Origin: a virus
Length of the DNA stretch: 49,837 nt
Reading direction: 5' to 3' (one strand)
IMG/VR virus record: IMGVR_UViG_3300028044_001505
Span: 1-49,837 of that record
Part shown: positions 31,914-40,222 of the stretch, in pieces
Layout of the letters: every line of letters begins with the position of its first letter
How positions within the stretch are numbered: the first letter of the stretch is position 1
Made by a program: the position numbers and the translations under genes
Notes under the pieces: model-generated
What the model was told of the DNA's origin: nothing
Seen by the model: the letters and a program-made list of their open reading frames with translations, nothing else
Database searches by the model: none

Positions 31914-32176
31914 GATCCAACGATCCAACACGGATCTAACGGTCGAGTGTTAGATCGAAATCGCTTTCCACCACTACGGCCTGACCACCCCTCTAACAAT
32001 CAAACATCTATTTCAATAGAGATAGATATGTGAGGGGGTCTCTCTGGTGCGCACACGCGCTATGTGTCTATGGGGGTGTATCGGCCAGGACAAGCGTTAG
32101 ATCGTTAGATTCCCTCAGATCCCCTGTGCCGCAATCGTTTTCGGGCCAACGGTCGCTGTTGGGAGCCTGTTGGATC
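31914..32176. repeat. GTTRGATC repeat array, candidate origin or operator
   Basis: Copies read on either strand: GATCCAAC at 31914-31921 and 31922-31929, GATCTAAC at 31933-31940, GTTAGATC at 31949-31956 and 32096-32103, GTTAGATT at 32104-32111 and GTTGGATC at 32169-32176. A partial TCTAAC lies near 31992. The pair at 31933/31949 forms a perfect eight-base inverted repeat with an eight-base spacer. An AT-rich stretch (near 32005-32030) lies in the middle. The array sits just downstream of the primase-helicase gene. It contains no gene. Confidence 0.7.
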
Positions 32177-34889
32177 AAACGTTTTCCAGGTCAGCGGCAT
32201 CAATGGGCACCATGACGCAGCGTTTGGTCCCGATCCCTGCGAAGTGGACCACACGCTTGGGGAGATAGGCCCCGTCGATCCGTCTGAGCGCGGAGCGGTG
32301 GGCGCCGCCGCTCCAGGGGGTGCTGCGCAGCACGTGATCGAGCTGGGCGTTGGCGTTGGCGACTGCCAGGAAATGCCCCTCGGTGCGCTCTCCATCCGGC
32401 AGGGGCTGGCCAGTGCGAAACACCCGCAGGCCGTAGCGGCCGAGCACCGGCACCAGCCGGTCCCAGAGGGTGCCGGCCAGCGACTCCTGCAACGCGACGC
32501 AGCGAACCATCTCCCCGAAGGAGGCCTCGGCCCCGACGTCGTGCCGCACGATCTGCTGGAGGATGGTGTCGCGGCACTTGATCTCATCGGCCTCGGTGTT
32601 GTCAGGCTGCTGGTGCTGCCAGTCCATCTGGTCCAGCCACTGATCCGCCATCACCAGGTTGAGGTGTCCGCCGCCTGCTGCCTCCAGGCTCCACGCCCCG
32701 GCCAGCAGGGTGCCGTGCTGGTCCCCGAAGCGCTGGCCAAAGCGCCGGCCGAGGGCCTGGGCCAGGACGCGGGCGTTCTCGATGATGACGGGCAGATGTT
32801 GCAGGGTGCGATGGATCAGCGCCCTGCCGTTGTCGATCGTGGCAACTGTTGCGATCTCGCGCTCGAAGTCCAGCCACTCGCTTTTGTCCATCGGGTCCTT
32901 GCGCAGGCCGAGCACACAGAACCGATCGATGTCGGCCTTCTGGATCAGCGAGACGTTGATGGAGGAGACGCAGAACATCGAGCGGATCTCGAAGCTGTTC
33001 GCGCCGCCGGAGGTGGTGCCCTTGTAGATCTTGCCTCCTTCTGAGCTGGCGATGCGGGCCAGGGCCAGGACGTTTTGAACGATCAGCTTGTCCTTCTGCT
33101 CGTTCTGCTCAAACTCATCAAAAACCACCGGAATGGCGTCGGACTTGAGGGTGCCGCGCAGGCCGGCCTCGGTGGTGCCGCCCGTGGCGGATTGGACAAC
33201 GCCACCCAGCAGGGGGCGGAGGAACAACTTGAGGATGGTGGTCTTGCCGGTGCCGGCCCCACCGGTGAGCCAGATGTGGGGACGCCAGTTCAGGGCGCCG
33301 CAGACGGGGGCCAGCACCAGCCATCCGAGGAGGAAGTGCGCGGAGGCCGGCATCTCCCAGCGGAAGCGCTCGGCGATGTAGCGGATCTGCATCGCGTCGG
33401 CATCGGGCAGGGGCAGATCGCCAGGGCCGTCGAGGTGCCGTGCCTGCTCGTAGAAGTAGCGGGACGCTGGCGGCTGCAGAACGGAGCAGGGCCGGCCGTC
33501 CACATTGAGGCGATCGCCGAGGTGAAAGATGACGCGACCTTCATCCAGCCAGGCGCCGCGGCCGCGCACCCGCTCGGGGTCGTAGACGCCGATGCTGGCC
33601 TGCTGCTCGAACAGATCCGAGGCGGCAGCAGCCCAGTTGATGCCGGTCCTGCTGGGGTAGAGCGTCTCCCAGTAGCTGAGGGCGGCGAGAGCAACGAGGT
33701 TGGTGGCGGTGTGGGCGCTGCGCGAGAGGCGCATCACCTGGCCGGTGTTGTGCGGTTGGTAGTAGTAGGAGTCGCCGTCAAAACCCAGGCAGAGAAAGGG
33801 CGCTGCCGACCTGGGTGCTGCAGGTTGAGGCGGTGGCGGTGGTGGAGCGTCATCACCACCGCCATCAGCGCCGGTGACTGGAGGAGTCCATGGCTGGGCT
33901 GCTTTCGCCAGCTGCCTTGCGGCCTGCTGGGCCGTCCAGTCGGCATCGGCCAGGTCCCAGCCCTGCGGCAGATCCGCCGGCAGGGCCACCAGTTGCAGCT
34001 GGCAGTCGAGTGGGTGCAGCAAGGCGGCCAGGCTCTGCATGGCCGCCACCCCGGCGGTATCGGCATCAGGCCAGAGCGTCACCGAACGGGCGGCCAACGG
34101 CTGCCAGTCGGCCTTGGCGATGGCGTTGGAGCCGTTGGCCCAGCTGATCACCGCGTGTTGCGGGAACAGGCGTGCGGCCGCATCGGCGGTGCCCTCCCCC
34201 TCCACCACCAGTACCGGAGCCTCGGGCCGTTCGCTCAGGCCCGGCAGGCCGTAGAGCGGCCGCGGCGCTGGCCACTCGCAGGAGAAGGGATCACGGCGGC
34301 TGGGCCGATGCCAGCCGCCATCAAGCCACACCCGATGCAGAAAGGCCTTGCGGCCCTTGCCGCCCAGGCAGAGGCGCTGGATCCAGAACAGCTGGTTCCC
34401 CGCTGCATCGCGGTAGCACCACTGGGCGATGGCGCCTTGATCCAGTGCGGGCGGTGAGGCGTCAGGGGGCGGGAGCTCGGGTTGGCGCCAGGGCCGGCCG
34501 CCGTGGCCCGGCAGACCTGTGGCGTCAGAGGGCTTGCCGCCGTTGCCGTTGCCGGTGCTCACCGGCTGGGGCCGATGCCGCCCGCTCCCACCTGGCTCCA
34601 GGCCCAGGTGGCGCTCCACCTCCTCGCAGGCCTGGCGAAAACTCCAGCGCCGCACCCGCATCAGCAGGTCCATCCCGGTTCCACCACCACCGAGGTGGTC
34701 CTTGCCGCCGCACTGGTTGCAGAACCAGGAACCGTTGCCGTCCCGGTCGTCAAAGCGGAAGCGGTCCCGCCCGCCGCAGGCCGGACAGGGCTGGTGGCGA
34801 TTGCTGAGCTGCTCAGGGCGCAGCCCCGCCAACGCCTCGAGGATCTCCCGCCAGCGGCCTGAGGCCGCCGTGAGTGCGTCGGTTGTCAT
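32175..34889 (-). CDS. Primase-helicase fusion
   Basis: A 904-residue replication protein. Residues about 34-62 form a zinc ribbon (CPACGG ... FCNQCGG), as in CHC2/DnaG-type primases. A Toprim-like segment follows (PVLVVEGEGTADAA, later VTLWPDADTAG, residues about 225-290). A Pro-rich linker leads to a C-terminal ATPase with a P-loop at WLTGGAGTGKTTILK and a Walker B-like IPVVFDEFEQNE. It would prime and unwind phage DNA. The stop codon falls on the edge of the GTTRGATC array, supporting a nearby origin. Confidence 0.85.
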   Translation of the reverse strand: MTTDALTAASGRWREILEALAGLRPEQLSNRHQPCPACGGRDRFRFDDRDGNGSWFCNQCGGKDHLGGGGTGMDLLMRVRRWSFRQACEEVERHLGLEPGGSGRHRPQPVSTGNGNGGKPSDATGLPGHGGRPWRQPELPPPDASPPALDQGAIAQWCYRDAAGNQLFWIQRLCLGGKGRKAFLHRVWLDGGWHRPSRRDPFSCEWPAPRPLYGLPGLSERPEAPVLVVEGEGTADAAARLFPQHAVISWANGSNAIAKADWQPLAARSVTLWPDADTAGVAAMQSLAALLHPLDCQLQLVALPADLPQGWDLADADWTAQQAARQLAKAAQPWTPPVTGADGGGDDAPPPPPPQPAAPRSAAPFLCLGFDGDSYYYQPHNTGQVMRLSRSAHTATNLVALAALSYWETLYPSRTGINWAAAASDLFEQQASIGVYDPERVRGRGAWLDEGRVIFHLGDRLNVDGRPCSVLQPPASRYFYEQARHLDGPGDLPLPDADAMQIRYIAERFRWEMPASAHFLLGWLVLAPVCGALNWRPHIWLTGGAGTGKTTILKLFLRPLLGGVVQSATGGTTEAGLRGTLKSDAIPVVFDEFEQNEQKDKLIVQNVLALARIASSEGGKIYKGTTSGGANSFEIRSMFCVSSINVSLIQKADIDRFCVLGLRKDPMDKSEWLDFEREIATVATIDNGRALIHRTLQHLPVIIENARVLAQALGRRFGQRFGDQHGTLLAGAWSLEAAGGGHLNLVMADQWLDQMDWQHQQPDNTEADEIKCRDTILQQIVRHDVGAEASFGEMVRCVALQESLAGTLWDRLVPVLGRYGLRVFRTGQPLPDGERTEGHFLAVANANAQLDHVLRSTPWSGGAHRSALRRIDGAYLPKRVVHFAGIGTKRCVMVPIDAADLENV

Positions 34890-34904
34890 GGTTGTGGCTG
34901 CAGC

Positions 34905-35099
34905 TCAACGACGCTCAGCAGCTGCCGACAACACAGGTCCTGGCACAGCCGAAGCGCGCGTCTCTGCCGCGATCGCGGCGTCGATCACCTGGCGCAACAC
35001 CGCCGAGCGGCTGAGGGTGCCGTGGGAACGGCGCTGGTCAAGCCAAGCCAGCTGCGCCTCAGTGATGGAGACGCTCAGGGGCGGCGCAAAGGAGGCCAT
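34905..35099 (-). CDS. Ribbon-helix-helix-type small regulator
   Basis: A 64-residue protein reading PPLSVSITEAQLAWLDQRR followed by LSRSAVLRQVIDAAI, the strand-helix-helix pattern of Arc/CopG-type repressors. The ATG at 35099 is preferred over 35141. It lies 15 bases before the primase gene on the same strand, and a palindrome in the divergent region at 35127-35146 is a natural operator for it. Confidence 0.65.
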   Translation of the reverse strand: MASFAPPLSVSITEAQLAWLDQRRSHGTLSRSAVLRQVIDAAIAAETRASAVPGPVLSAAAERR

Positions 35100-35126
35100 A
35101 GATACCTGGAGTTCTGAGCACACTCT

Positions 35127-35146
35127 AAGCCTGCCCGGCAAGGCTT
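35127..35146. promoter_or_regulatory. Palindromic operator in divergent region
   Basis: AAGCCT and AGGCTT arms enclose GCCCGGCA, giving a near-perfect 20-base palindrome between the divergent starts at 35099 and 35198. TTGATAAGT just after it may be part of a plus-strand promoter. It is a likely repressor site. Confidence 0.55.
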
Positions 35147-35197
35147 GATAAGTTGAACATTGCAGAGACCCCTCTGCTCGGCGCCAAGCCTGTCGTT

Positions 35198-36637
35198 ATG
35201 TCCATGGCCCCGATCGTCCTGCGCGACTACCAGCAGCAGCTGCTGGCCGATCTCCGCGCCGCCCTCAAAATCCACCGCCGGGTCTGTGCCGTGATGCCCA
35301 CCGGTGCGGGCAAGGGCCAGACCATCGGCGCGATCGTTCAGGGCGCGACCGGCAAGGGCCGGCGGGTGCTGGTGCTCGCCCACCGGGCTGAGCTGATCGA
35401 GCAGCTCACCTGCACCGTGCGGGCGTGGGGACTGGAGCCGGATGTGATCGCTCCTGGCCACAGGCTGCAGGGCCAGCAGGTCGCCGTGGGCTCGGTGCAG
35501 ACCGTGGCCCGGCGGCTGGAGCAGCTGCCACCGCCGGATCTGATCATTCAGGACGAGGCCCACCACCTGGTCGCCGGCAACGTCTGGGGGCGAATCATCG
35601 AGGCCTGGCCTGGCGCCCACCTGATCGGCAAGACCGCCACCCCCGAACGCCTCGATGGCAAGGGACTCGGCGTGGAAGCAGGCGGCTATTTCGAGGCCCT
35701 GGTGCTCGGCCCCTCAGCGGCCTGGCTGGTGGAGCAGGGGTGGCTGGCCCGGCCCAAGGTCTTCTCCTGGCCAGGAGCCCGCAACAGCAAACTGCGTCGC
35801 CGCATGGGCGAGTTCGACTTGGAGCAAGCGGCCCAGGCCTTTGGGGACCGGGCCGCCATTGGCGATGCGGTGTCGCACTATCGCCGCCGGCTTCACCCCG
35901 GCACGGCCATTGTTTTTTGCTGCACGATCGAGCACGCCGAGCAGATGGCCGCGGCCTTCCGCACTGCGGGAATCCGGGCCGCCTCGGTGAGCGGCAGCAT
36001 GCCGGCTGAGGAGCGCAAACGCCTGATCGCCGGGATCGGCACCGGCGAGGTGGAAGTGCTCAGCAGCTGCATGATCATTTCCGAAGGCACCGACATCCCC
36101 TCAGTCGGCGGCGCGATCCTGATGCGCCCCACCGCGAGCCTCTCGCTCTACCTGCAGATGGTGGGGCGCGCCCTGCGTCCCGCACCTGGGAAGCAGGAAG
36201 CGGTGATCCTCGATCACGTCGGCAACGCCCATCGCCACGGGCTACCCACCGATGAACGCGAGTGGAACCTGGCCGGCCGCCGCCGGCGGGAGGGCGTCTC
36301 GATTCCGATCAAGGACTGCCCGGCCTGCTTCTGCAGCTGTCCCAGCGCTGCGCAGGTGTGTCCTGACTGCGGCCACCTGTTCCTGGCCGAGGAACGCGAT
36401 GAGCAGCGGCGCGTGCTGCAGCAGCTGGAGGGCGAGCTGGTTGAAGTCACGGGTGCCGCCCGCCACCGGCCCAAACCCAACCAGCAGCAGAGGCCCCGGC
36501 GCACGCACCCAGCAGCCGGCTGCCGCACCTTCGAGCAGCTGCTGCAGCGCGAGCAGGAACGTGGGTACAAGCCCGGCTGGGCGAGGCACGTCTGGGCCGC
36601 AAGGCAGCACAACAAGCCAACTGGCAGTACGCTTTGA
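35198..36637 (+). CDS. SF2 DEAD/DEAH-box helicase with zinc-finger-like tail
   Basis: A 479-residue helicase. Motif I is MPTGAGKGQT, motif Ia is LVLAHRAELIEQL, motif II is QDEAHH, motif III is GKTATPERLDGKG, and the second RecA domain has TIEHAEQMAAAF, GTDIPSV and QMVGRALRP (motif VI). A Cys cluster near residues 395-415 (CPACFCSCPSAAQVCPDCGH) likely binds zinc. Phage relatives act in replication or recombination. A TTG at 35153 would extend it by 15 residues, but the ATG at 35198 is preferred. Confidence 0.85.
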   Translation: MSMAPIVLRDYQQQLLADLRAALKIHRRVCAVMPTGAGKGQTIGAIVQGATGKGRRVLVLAHRAELIEQLTCTVRAWGLEPDVIAPGHRLQGQQVAVGSVQTVARRLEQLPPPDLIIQDEAHHLVAGNVWGRIIEAWPGAHLIGKTATPERLDGKGLGVEAGGYFEALVLGPSAAWLVEQGWLARPKVFSWPGARNSKLRRRMGEFDLEQAAQAFGDRAAIGDAVSHYRRRLHPGTAIVFCCTIEHAEQMAAAFRTAGIRAASVSGSMPAEERKRLIAGIGTGEVEVLSSCMIISEGTDIPSVGGAILMRPTASLSLYLQMVGRALRPAPGKQEAVILDHVGNAHRHGLPTDEREWNLAGRRRREGVSIPIKDCPACFCSCPSAAQVCPDCGHLFLAEERDEQRRVLQQLEGELVEVTGAARHRPKPNQQQRPRRTHPAAGCRTFEQLLQREQERGYKPGWARHVWAARQHNKPTGSTL

Positions 36638-36642
36638 CGTAC
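36627..36642. promoter_or_regulatory. Inverted repeat before YefM-YoeB pair
   Basis: GTACG and CGTAC arms with a six-base spacer overlap the helicase stop codon and lie 17 bases before the antitoxin ATG. Toxin-antitoxin operons of this family are autorepressed through palindromes at this position. Confidence 0.5.
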
Positions 36643-36658
36643 GGGTGAAGGCCATGTC

Positions 36659-36901
36659 ATGACCACTGTGTCCGCCACAGAAGCCCGCAAGCGGCTCTAC
36701 GCCCTGATCGACGAGGTGGGGCAGTCCCACGAGCCGGTGCAGATCACCGGCAAGCGGAGCAACGCTGTGCTGCTGTCCCAGGACGACTGGCGCGCCATCC
36801 AGGAGACCCTGCATCTGGTCTCGATCCCTGGCATGCGTGAATCGATCATCGAGGGGATGGCGACCGATGTCTCCGAACTGAGCACCGAACCGGGCTGGTG
36901 A
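36659..36901 (+). CDS. yefM: YefM/Phd-family antitoxin
   Basis: An 80-residue protein with the family signature: SATEARKRLYALIDEVGQSH, EPVQITGKRSNAVLLSQDDW, then AIQETLHLVSIPGM. The N-terminal half dimerises and binds DNA; the acidic C-terminus neutralises the toxin. Its stop overlaps the toxin GTG by four bases. It stabilises the element or guards against competing phages. Confidence 0.85.
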   Translation: MTTVSATEARKRLYALIDEVGQSHEPVQITGKRSNAVLLSQDDWRAIQETLHLVSIPGMRESIIEGMATDVSELSTEPGW

Positions 36902-37167
36902 GCTGGACGGTCCTCTTCACCAAGCAGGCCCAGAAGGACGCTCGCAAACTCGCTTCCGCATCCCCTGCTCTCAAGCAGAAAGCTCAGGTCCTGCTGGACA
37001 TCCTTGCCGTCGACCCCTATCAGCAGCCCCCTCCCTATGAGGCCCTGGTCGGCGATCTGCGAGGGGCCTGCTCAAGGCGCATCAACATCCAGCACCGCCT
37101 CGTGTATCAGGTGCTGGAGGAGGAGCAGATCGTGAAGGTGCTGCGGCTCTGGAGCCACTACGAGTAG
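36898..37167 (+). CDS. yoeB: YoeB/Txe-family toxin
   Basis: An 89-residue ribosome-dependent mRNA interferase by family. The pattern WTVLFTKQAQKDARKLA at the start and the C-terminal SRRINIQHRLVYQV ... LRLWSHYE carry the catalytic Arg, His and Tyr region. One commonly acidic position before HRLVY is Gln here, which should be checked but need not disable it. It starts with GTG inside the antitoxin stop (GTGA), so the genes are coupled. Confidence 0.85.
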   Translation: MSWTVLFTKQAQKDARKLASASPALKQKAQVLLDILAVDPYQQPPPYEALVGDLRGACSRRINIQHRLVYQVLEEEQIVKVLRLWSHYE

Positions 37168-37188
37168 CCCCGCCCGGCAACAGGAGGC

Positions 37189-37566
37189 ATGGCCTCCTCC
37201 CCCAGCGAACACGAGATCCAGCAGCGCATCCGCCTGGCCTGCGGCCGCGGGGCGGTGCGGCTCTGGCGCAACAACACCGGTGCCCTGGTCGACCAGCAGG
37301 GACGCTTCGTGCGCTTTGGGCTGTGCAAGGGCAGCAGCGACCTGATCGGCCTGCGCTCGCTGGAGATCACGCCTGAGCTGGTCGGCCTGCGGCTCGCCCA
37401 GTTCGTCGCTCTGGAGATCAAGACAGCCCAGGGCGTGCTCAGCCCTGAGCAGCGGGCGTTCCTGCGCCTCGTGCAGGAGCTCGGTGGCGTGGCAGCGGTC
37501 TGCCGCTCTGTGGAGGAAGCCGAGCAGCTGCTTGGCAGCCCGAGGCAAGTGCTGCTGGGACACTGA
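37189..37566 (+). CDS. VRR-NUC domain nuclease
   Basis: A 125-residue stand-alone VRR-NUC protein. SEHEIQQRIRLACGRGAVRLWRNN, GSSDLIGL (catalytic Asp) and VALEIKTAQG (Glu-x-Lys) followed by FLRLVQELGGVAAVCRS match the phage branch of the PD-(D/E)XK superfamily, thought to cleave branched DNA. It is three codons behind the toxin gene's end region, and the next small gene starts on its stop codon. Confidence 0.85.
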   Translation: MASSPSEHEIQQRIRLACGRGAVRLWRNNTGALVDQQGRFVRFGLCKGSSDLIGLRSLEITPELVGLRLAQFVALEIKTAQGVLSPEQRAFLRLVQELGGVAAVCRSVEEAEQLLGSPRQVLLGH

Positions 37567-37730
37567 TGGATCCGGCAGAACTGCAGCAGCGGCTGAGGCG
37601 TCTCGCCAAGGCCAACCCAGGCGAGCACCCCTACACCATTGCTCTGAGATTGCAGGCAGAGACAGGGAAGGTGATCACTGGGCAGCTTGCCAAGCAGATC
37701 CTGCAGAAGCTCGGACAGGATCAGACCTGA
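37566..37730 (+). CDS. Small helical protein
   Basis: A 54-residue protein (MDPAELQQRLRRLAKANPG, later TGQLAKQILQKLGQ) with two helices that resemble a minimal helix-turn-helix. Its ATG overlaps the VRR-NUC stop by one base (TGATG), so it is probably translated. No family is recognised. Confidence 0.6.
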   Translation: MDPAELQQRLRRLAKANPGEHPYTIALRLQAETGKVITGQLAKQILQKLGQDQT

Positions 37731-37777
37731 TATGCCAGGAGGTGTCAGGAAGTGACTAGGAGTGCCAAGTTTGCCGT

Positions 37778-38530
37778 ATGGTTCGGGAAATCCCATTCAG
37801 GATCCTGAACGTGGCCATCACCTACGCGGAGCTGCTTGAGCGCCAGGAGGAGAACCGCGCAGCGTTCGGTCGGATGCTGCTGAACTGGCGAAGAACCAAC
37901 GGCTGGACCCAGTACACCGCCTGCAGCTGGGCGGAAGAGGCCGGCTTCGATGCGATCTCTTACGGCAACCTCTCGGTGATCGAGCAGGGCAAGGCCGGCG
38001 AGCTGCGCCAGAAGGCCTTCTGGCAGTTGGGCGAGCTGAACCGCCGCATCGCCGAGCAGGACTGGGGCCCGGTCAAGAGTCAGGCGATCAAGGACAAGCT
38101 CGAGAACGCCATCCCGCTGGGTGACGACGAGTGCCCGGCCTGGACGCCCCTGGAACTCTGGGCCTGCTACTGCGGCCTGCGTGACGTGCCGGAGGCCTTC
38201 CGCACGACGCCGGCACCGACCGTTGGCCAGCGCAAAGCGACGGAGCTCTCGGCCAAGTGGCGCAACCAGATGCGCCGGGTGGTCGATGAATGCGGCCTTG
38301 AGCCCAGCGACGCCCTGAATTCCCTGGCGGTCGAGGCCAGCGAAGAGCACCGCAAGCGCTTCTTTGCCGTGCTCACGGGCTTCGGCGACTACAAGCCGGA
38401 GGAGCTGGCCCCGCTGTGGATCGAGGGCGACCTCTACCTGCCCAAGCGCTGGCTGGACCAGTGGGAGGCCGCCAACAGAAAGGGCAGCAAGCCCAGCGGC
38501 CGCAAAGGAAAGAAGCCAGTCACGGCCTGA
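37778..38530 (+). CDS. Phage regulator-like protein, unknown family
   Basis: A 250-residue protein. The N-terminal third has an HTH/Cro-like feel (GRMLLNWRRTNGWTQYTACS, SYGNLSVIEQGKAG), where XRE-type domains keep the Gln/Thr turn and the Glu-Gln-Gly end. The rest is helical and ends in a Lys/Gly-rich tail (KGSKPSGRKGKKP). A repeated motif AGGAG/AGTGAC precedes the gene. Its stop codon abuts the regulatory box at 38531-38564, so it is a candidate regulator of that box. Confidence 0.5.
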   Translation: MVREIPFRILNVAITYAELLERQEENRAAFGRMLLNWRRTNGWTQYTACSWAEEAGFDAISYGNLSVIEQGKAGELRQKAFWQLGELNRRIAEQDWGPVKSQAIKDKLENAIPLGDDECPAWTPLELWACYCGLRDVPEAFRTTPAPTVGQRKATELSAKWRNQMRRVVDECGLEPSDALNSLAVEASEEHRKRFFAVLTGFGDYKPEELAPLWIEGDLYLPKRWLDQWEAANRKGSKPSGRKGKKPVTA

Positions 38531-38564
38531 TGGCTAGGAATTAACAGCCGCTGTGAGTGCGGCT
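38531..38564 (+). promoter_or_regulatory. 34-base regulatory box, copy B (plus strand)
   Basis: It matches the minus-strand box at 30969-31002 at 31 of 34 positions. It contains AGGAATTAACAGCC and a perfect dyad AGCCGC-N7-GCGGCT. AGAGCCCTAAGAT follows, with TAAGAT as a possible -10. It lies 57 bases before the ATG at 38621 and begins at the first base after the upstream stop codon. Confidence 0.7.
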
Positions 38565-38620
38565 TCCAGCAAAGAGCCCTAAGATCCGGACCAGCGGGCA
38601 ACCGCCCGATTCGATCCGTC

Positions 38621-39391
38621 ATGGCTCCACCCCTCAGGCCTCCAGAGGCCGACATTGAGGCGCCGCCGGCCGTCCCGGCCGACGCCACACCCGAGCAACA
38701 GCTCACCCATGCCCTGGCCAGCTTTCAGGCCGAGGTGTCCCCCATCACCGCTGCTGACCTGGCGGAGGTGGTTCACTCAGCCCGCCCCGCCTTCCGCCGC
38801 GGGATCGGCTGGTCCGCTCACCTGCGCGAGCAGCAAGGGCGCTCCCGGCTACAGGTCACGGTGATGCACGTCGCCGGGGCCGAGCTTTGCAGCGAGTCCT
38901 GGGCTGATGAGGCAAGCGATCTGGCCGAAACCACCGGCCTGATGTTGGCCATGCTGCTGGGCATTCCTGTGTCTGCCCAGGCTCGGGCTGTACAGCCCTA
39001 TGCAGCCCCTGAAAAGCAGACAGCCGAAGAGCCTGAAGTAGATCCTAAGCAGCAGGCTTGCCTCGATCAACAAGCCGACGATCCTGCTGCTGAGGAGCCA
39101 GTCCCCTTGGCTCACACCAGCGATGACGGCACTTCTGCAGACGGTGATCCAGCACTGGCTCCCCTCACCCCTGAGGAGGTCAGCGAGGTCCGCCGCCGTG
39201 TGCTCGACCTGTCCCAGGCCGCCCGTCAGGAGCTGACCAAGGCCTTCCGCGAGCACTTCCAGGTGCCGCGCAATGCCCGCTCCATCGGTGATCGCATCAC
39301 CCAGCGCCAGCACAGCGACTTCATCGCGCTCTTCCTCGAAGAAGCGCAGGGTCAGGTGCAGCCCGAGCCTGCTGCGGAGCCAAGCCCATGA
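38621..39391 (+). CDS. ERF-like single-strand annealing protein (tentative)
   Basis: A 256-residue protein. The first 120 residues (THALASFQAEVSPITAADLA, SRLQVTVMHVAGAELCSES, then ETTGLMLAMLLGIP) resemble a reduced ERF-type annealing core. A Gln/Glu/Pro-rich linker follows. The C-terminal 60 residues (RRRVLDLSQAARQELTKAFR, IGDRITQRQHSDFIALFL) closely resemble the tail of the Rad52-like protein at 46343-47320. The operon also carries an SSB-like gene, supporting a recombination role. Four-base overlap with the next gene. Confidence 0.5.
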   Translation: MAPPLRPPEADIEAPPAVPADATPEQQLTHALASFQAEVSPITAADLAEVVHSARPAFRRGIGWSAHLREQQGRSRLQVTVMHVAGAELCSESWADEASDLAETTGLMLAMLLGIPVSAQARAVQPYAAPEKQTAEEPEVDPKQQACLDQQADDPAAEEPVPLAHTSDDGTSADGDPALAPLTPEEVSEVRRRVLDLSQAARQELTKAFREHFQVPRNARSIGDRITQRQHSDFIALFLEEAQGQVQPEPAAEPSP

Positions 39392-39642
39392 GCGAGAGCC
39401 ATCGCCCCCGGCCGCCACGCCGCTACGGCGAGCAGCCCCGTTCTCTGGCTGGTCGCCATTTCATCCAGACCCAGGTGCGCACCGACGTCTACCTGCGGGT
39501 GCGCGAGCTGATGGAGGCCCGCAACCTCTCGGCCAGCGGAGCGGTGCATCACCTGCTGCGCGAGCGATTTGGTCTGCCGCCCCTTCCCCCGTTCGATCAA
39601 CAGCCCAGTTCCACCGTTCACCCCGATTCAGCCCATGGCTAA
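39388..39642 (+). CDS. Small ribbon-helix-helix-like protein
   Basis: An 84-residue protein. IQTQVRTDVYLRVRELMEAR followed by LSASGAVHHLLRERFG has the strand-helix-helix pattern of CopG/Arc-like proteins, flanked by Pro/Arg-rich ends. It starts within the previous gene's stop (ATGA) and overlaps the next gene by eight bases. It may regulate the recombination operon. Confidence 0.55.
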   Translation: MSESHRPRPPRRYGEQPRSLAGRHFIQTQVRTDVYLRVRELMEARNLSASGAVHHLLRERFGLPPLPPFDQQPSSTVHPDSAHG

Positions 39643-40222
39643 AGACATCTTCCGCACGCCCCTCGCCGAAGTGCGCTGGGCCCACCTGATCACCCCAAGG
39701 CACCAGCTCGACAAGAGCAAACCCAAGGCCTGGACTGCCGATCTGCTGCTGGCCAATAGCGACGAGAAGGCCCAGTCCTTCCTGTTGGCGATGGAGGACC
39801 AGTTCATCGCTCTGCACGGCAGCCGCAAGCGCCGTGCCGAGAAGGGCTTCCCCTGGAAGCCCGACAGGGAGAAGCCCAGCGAGATCACCGTGGTGCGCTT
39901 CAAGGTGCCGCAGTTCCAGCGGCGCGATGGCTCTCTTTCTGAGGGGCCCCGCATCGTCGATGCCAGGAAGCAGCCCTGGGACGGGGCCGCCATCGGCAAC
40001 GGATCCAAGGTGGTTGTCGCCTTCGACATCTACGACTGGGACGGCGAAAACGGCTGCGGCATGACCTTTCAGCCGCGTGCCGTTCAAGTGGTCGACTTTG
40101 TGCCCTACGAGCAGGTCGACCCCACCGACGGCTTTGAAGAAGTCGAGGGCTACACCACCACCGGCGGTGGCGCCGGTGATTGGAGCACTGGCGCTGCCGA
40201 CGACAGCGAGGAGTTGTTCTGA
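39635..40222 (+). CDS. SSB-like/DUF2815-like protein
   Basis: A 195-residue protein starting MAKDIFRTPLAEVRWAHLIT with strands throughout (SKVVVAFDIYDWDGENGCG, FQPRAVQVVDF) and an acidic C-terminal tail ending DDSEELF. The acidic tail with terminal Phe is the usual partner-binding tail of T7 gp2.5-like and other phage single-strand-binding proteins. The position next to recombination genes agrees. Identification is by layout. One-base overlap with the next gene. Confidence 0.65.
   Translation: MAKDIFRTPLAEVRWAHLITPRHQLDKSKPKAWTADLLLANSDEKAQSFLLAMEDQFIALHGSRKRRAEKGFPWKPDREKPSEITVVRFKVPQFQRRDGSLSEGPRIVDARKQPWDGAAIGNGSKVVVAFDIYDWDGENGCGMTFQPRAVQVVDFVPYEQVDPTDGFEEVEGYTTTGGGAGDWSTGAADDSEELF

Noticed and set aside
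32244-34457. Long plus-strand frames opposite the primase gene
   Set aside because: They mirror the primase-helicase in GC-rich DNA, lack domains and ribosome sites, and the primase has clear motifs.
36598-36661. Frameshift between helicase and antitoxin
   Set aside because: The helicase ends normally after its basic tail and the antitoxin has its own start and operator-like dyad.
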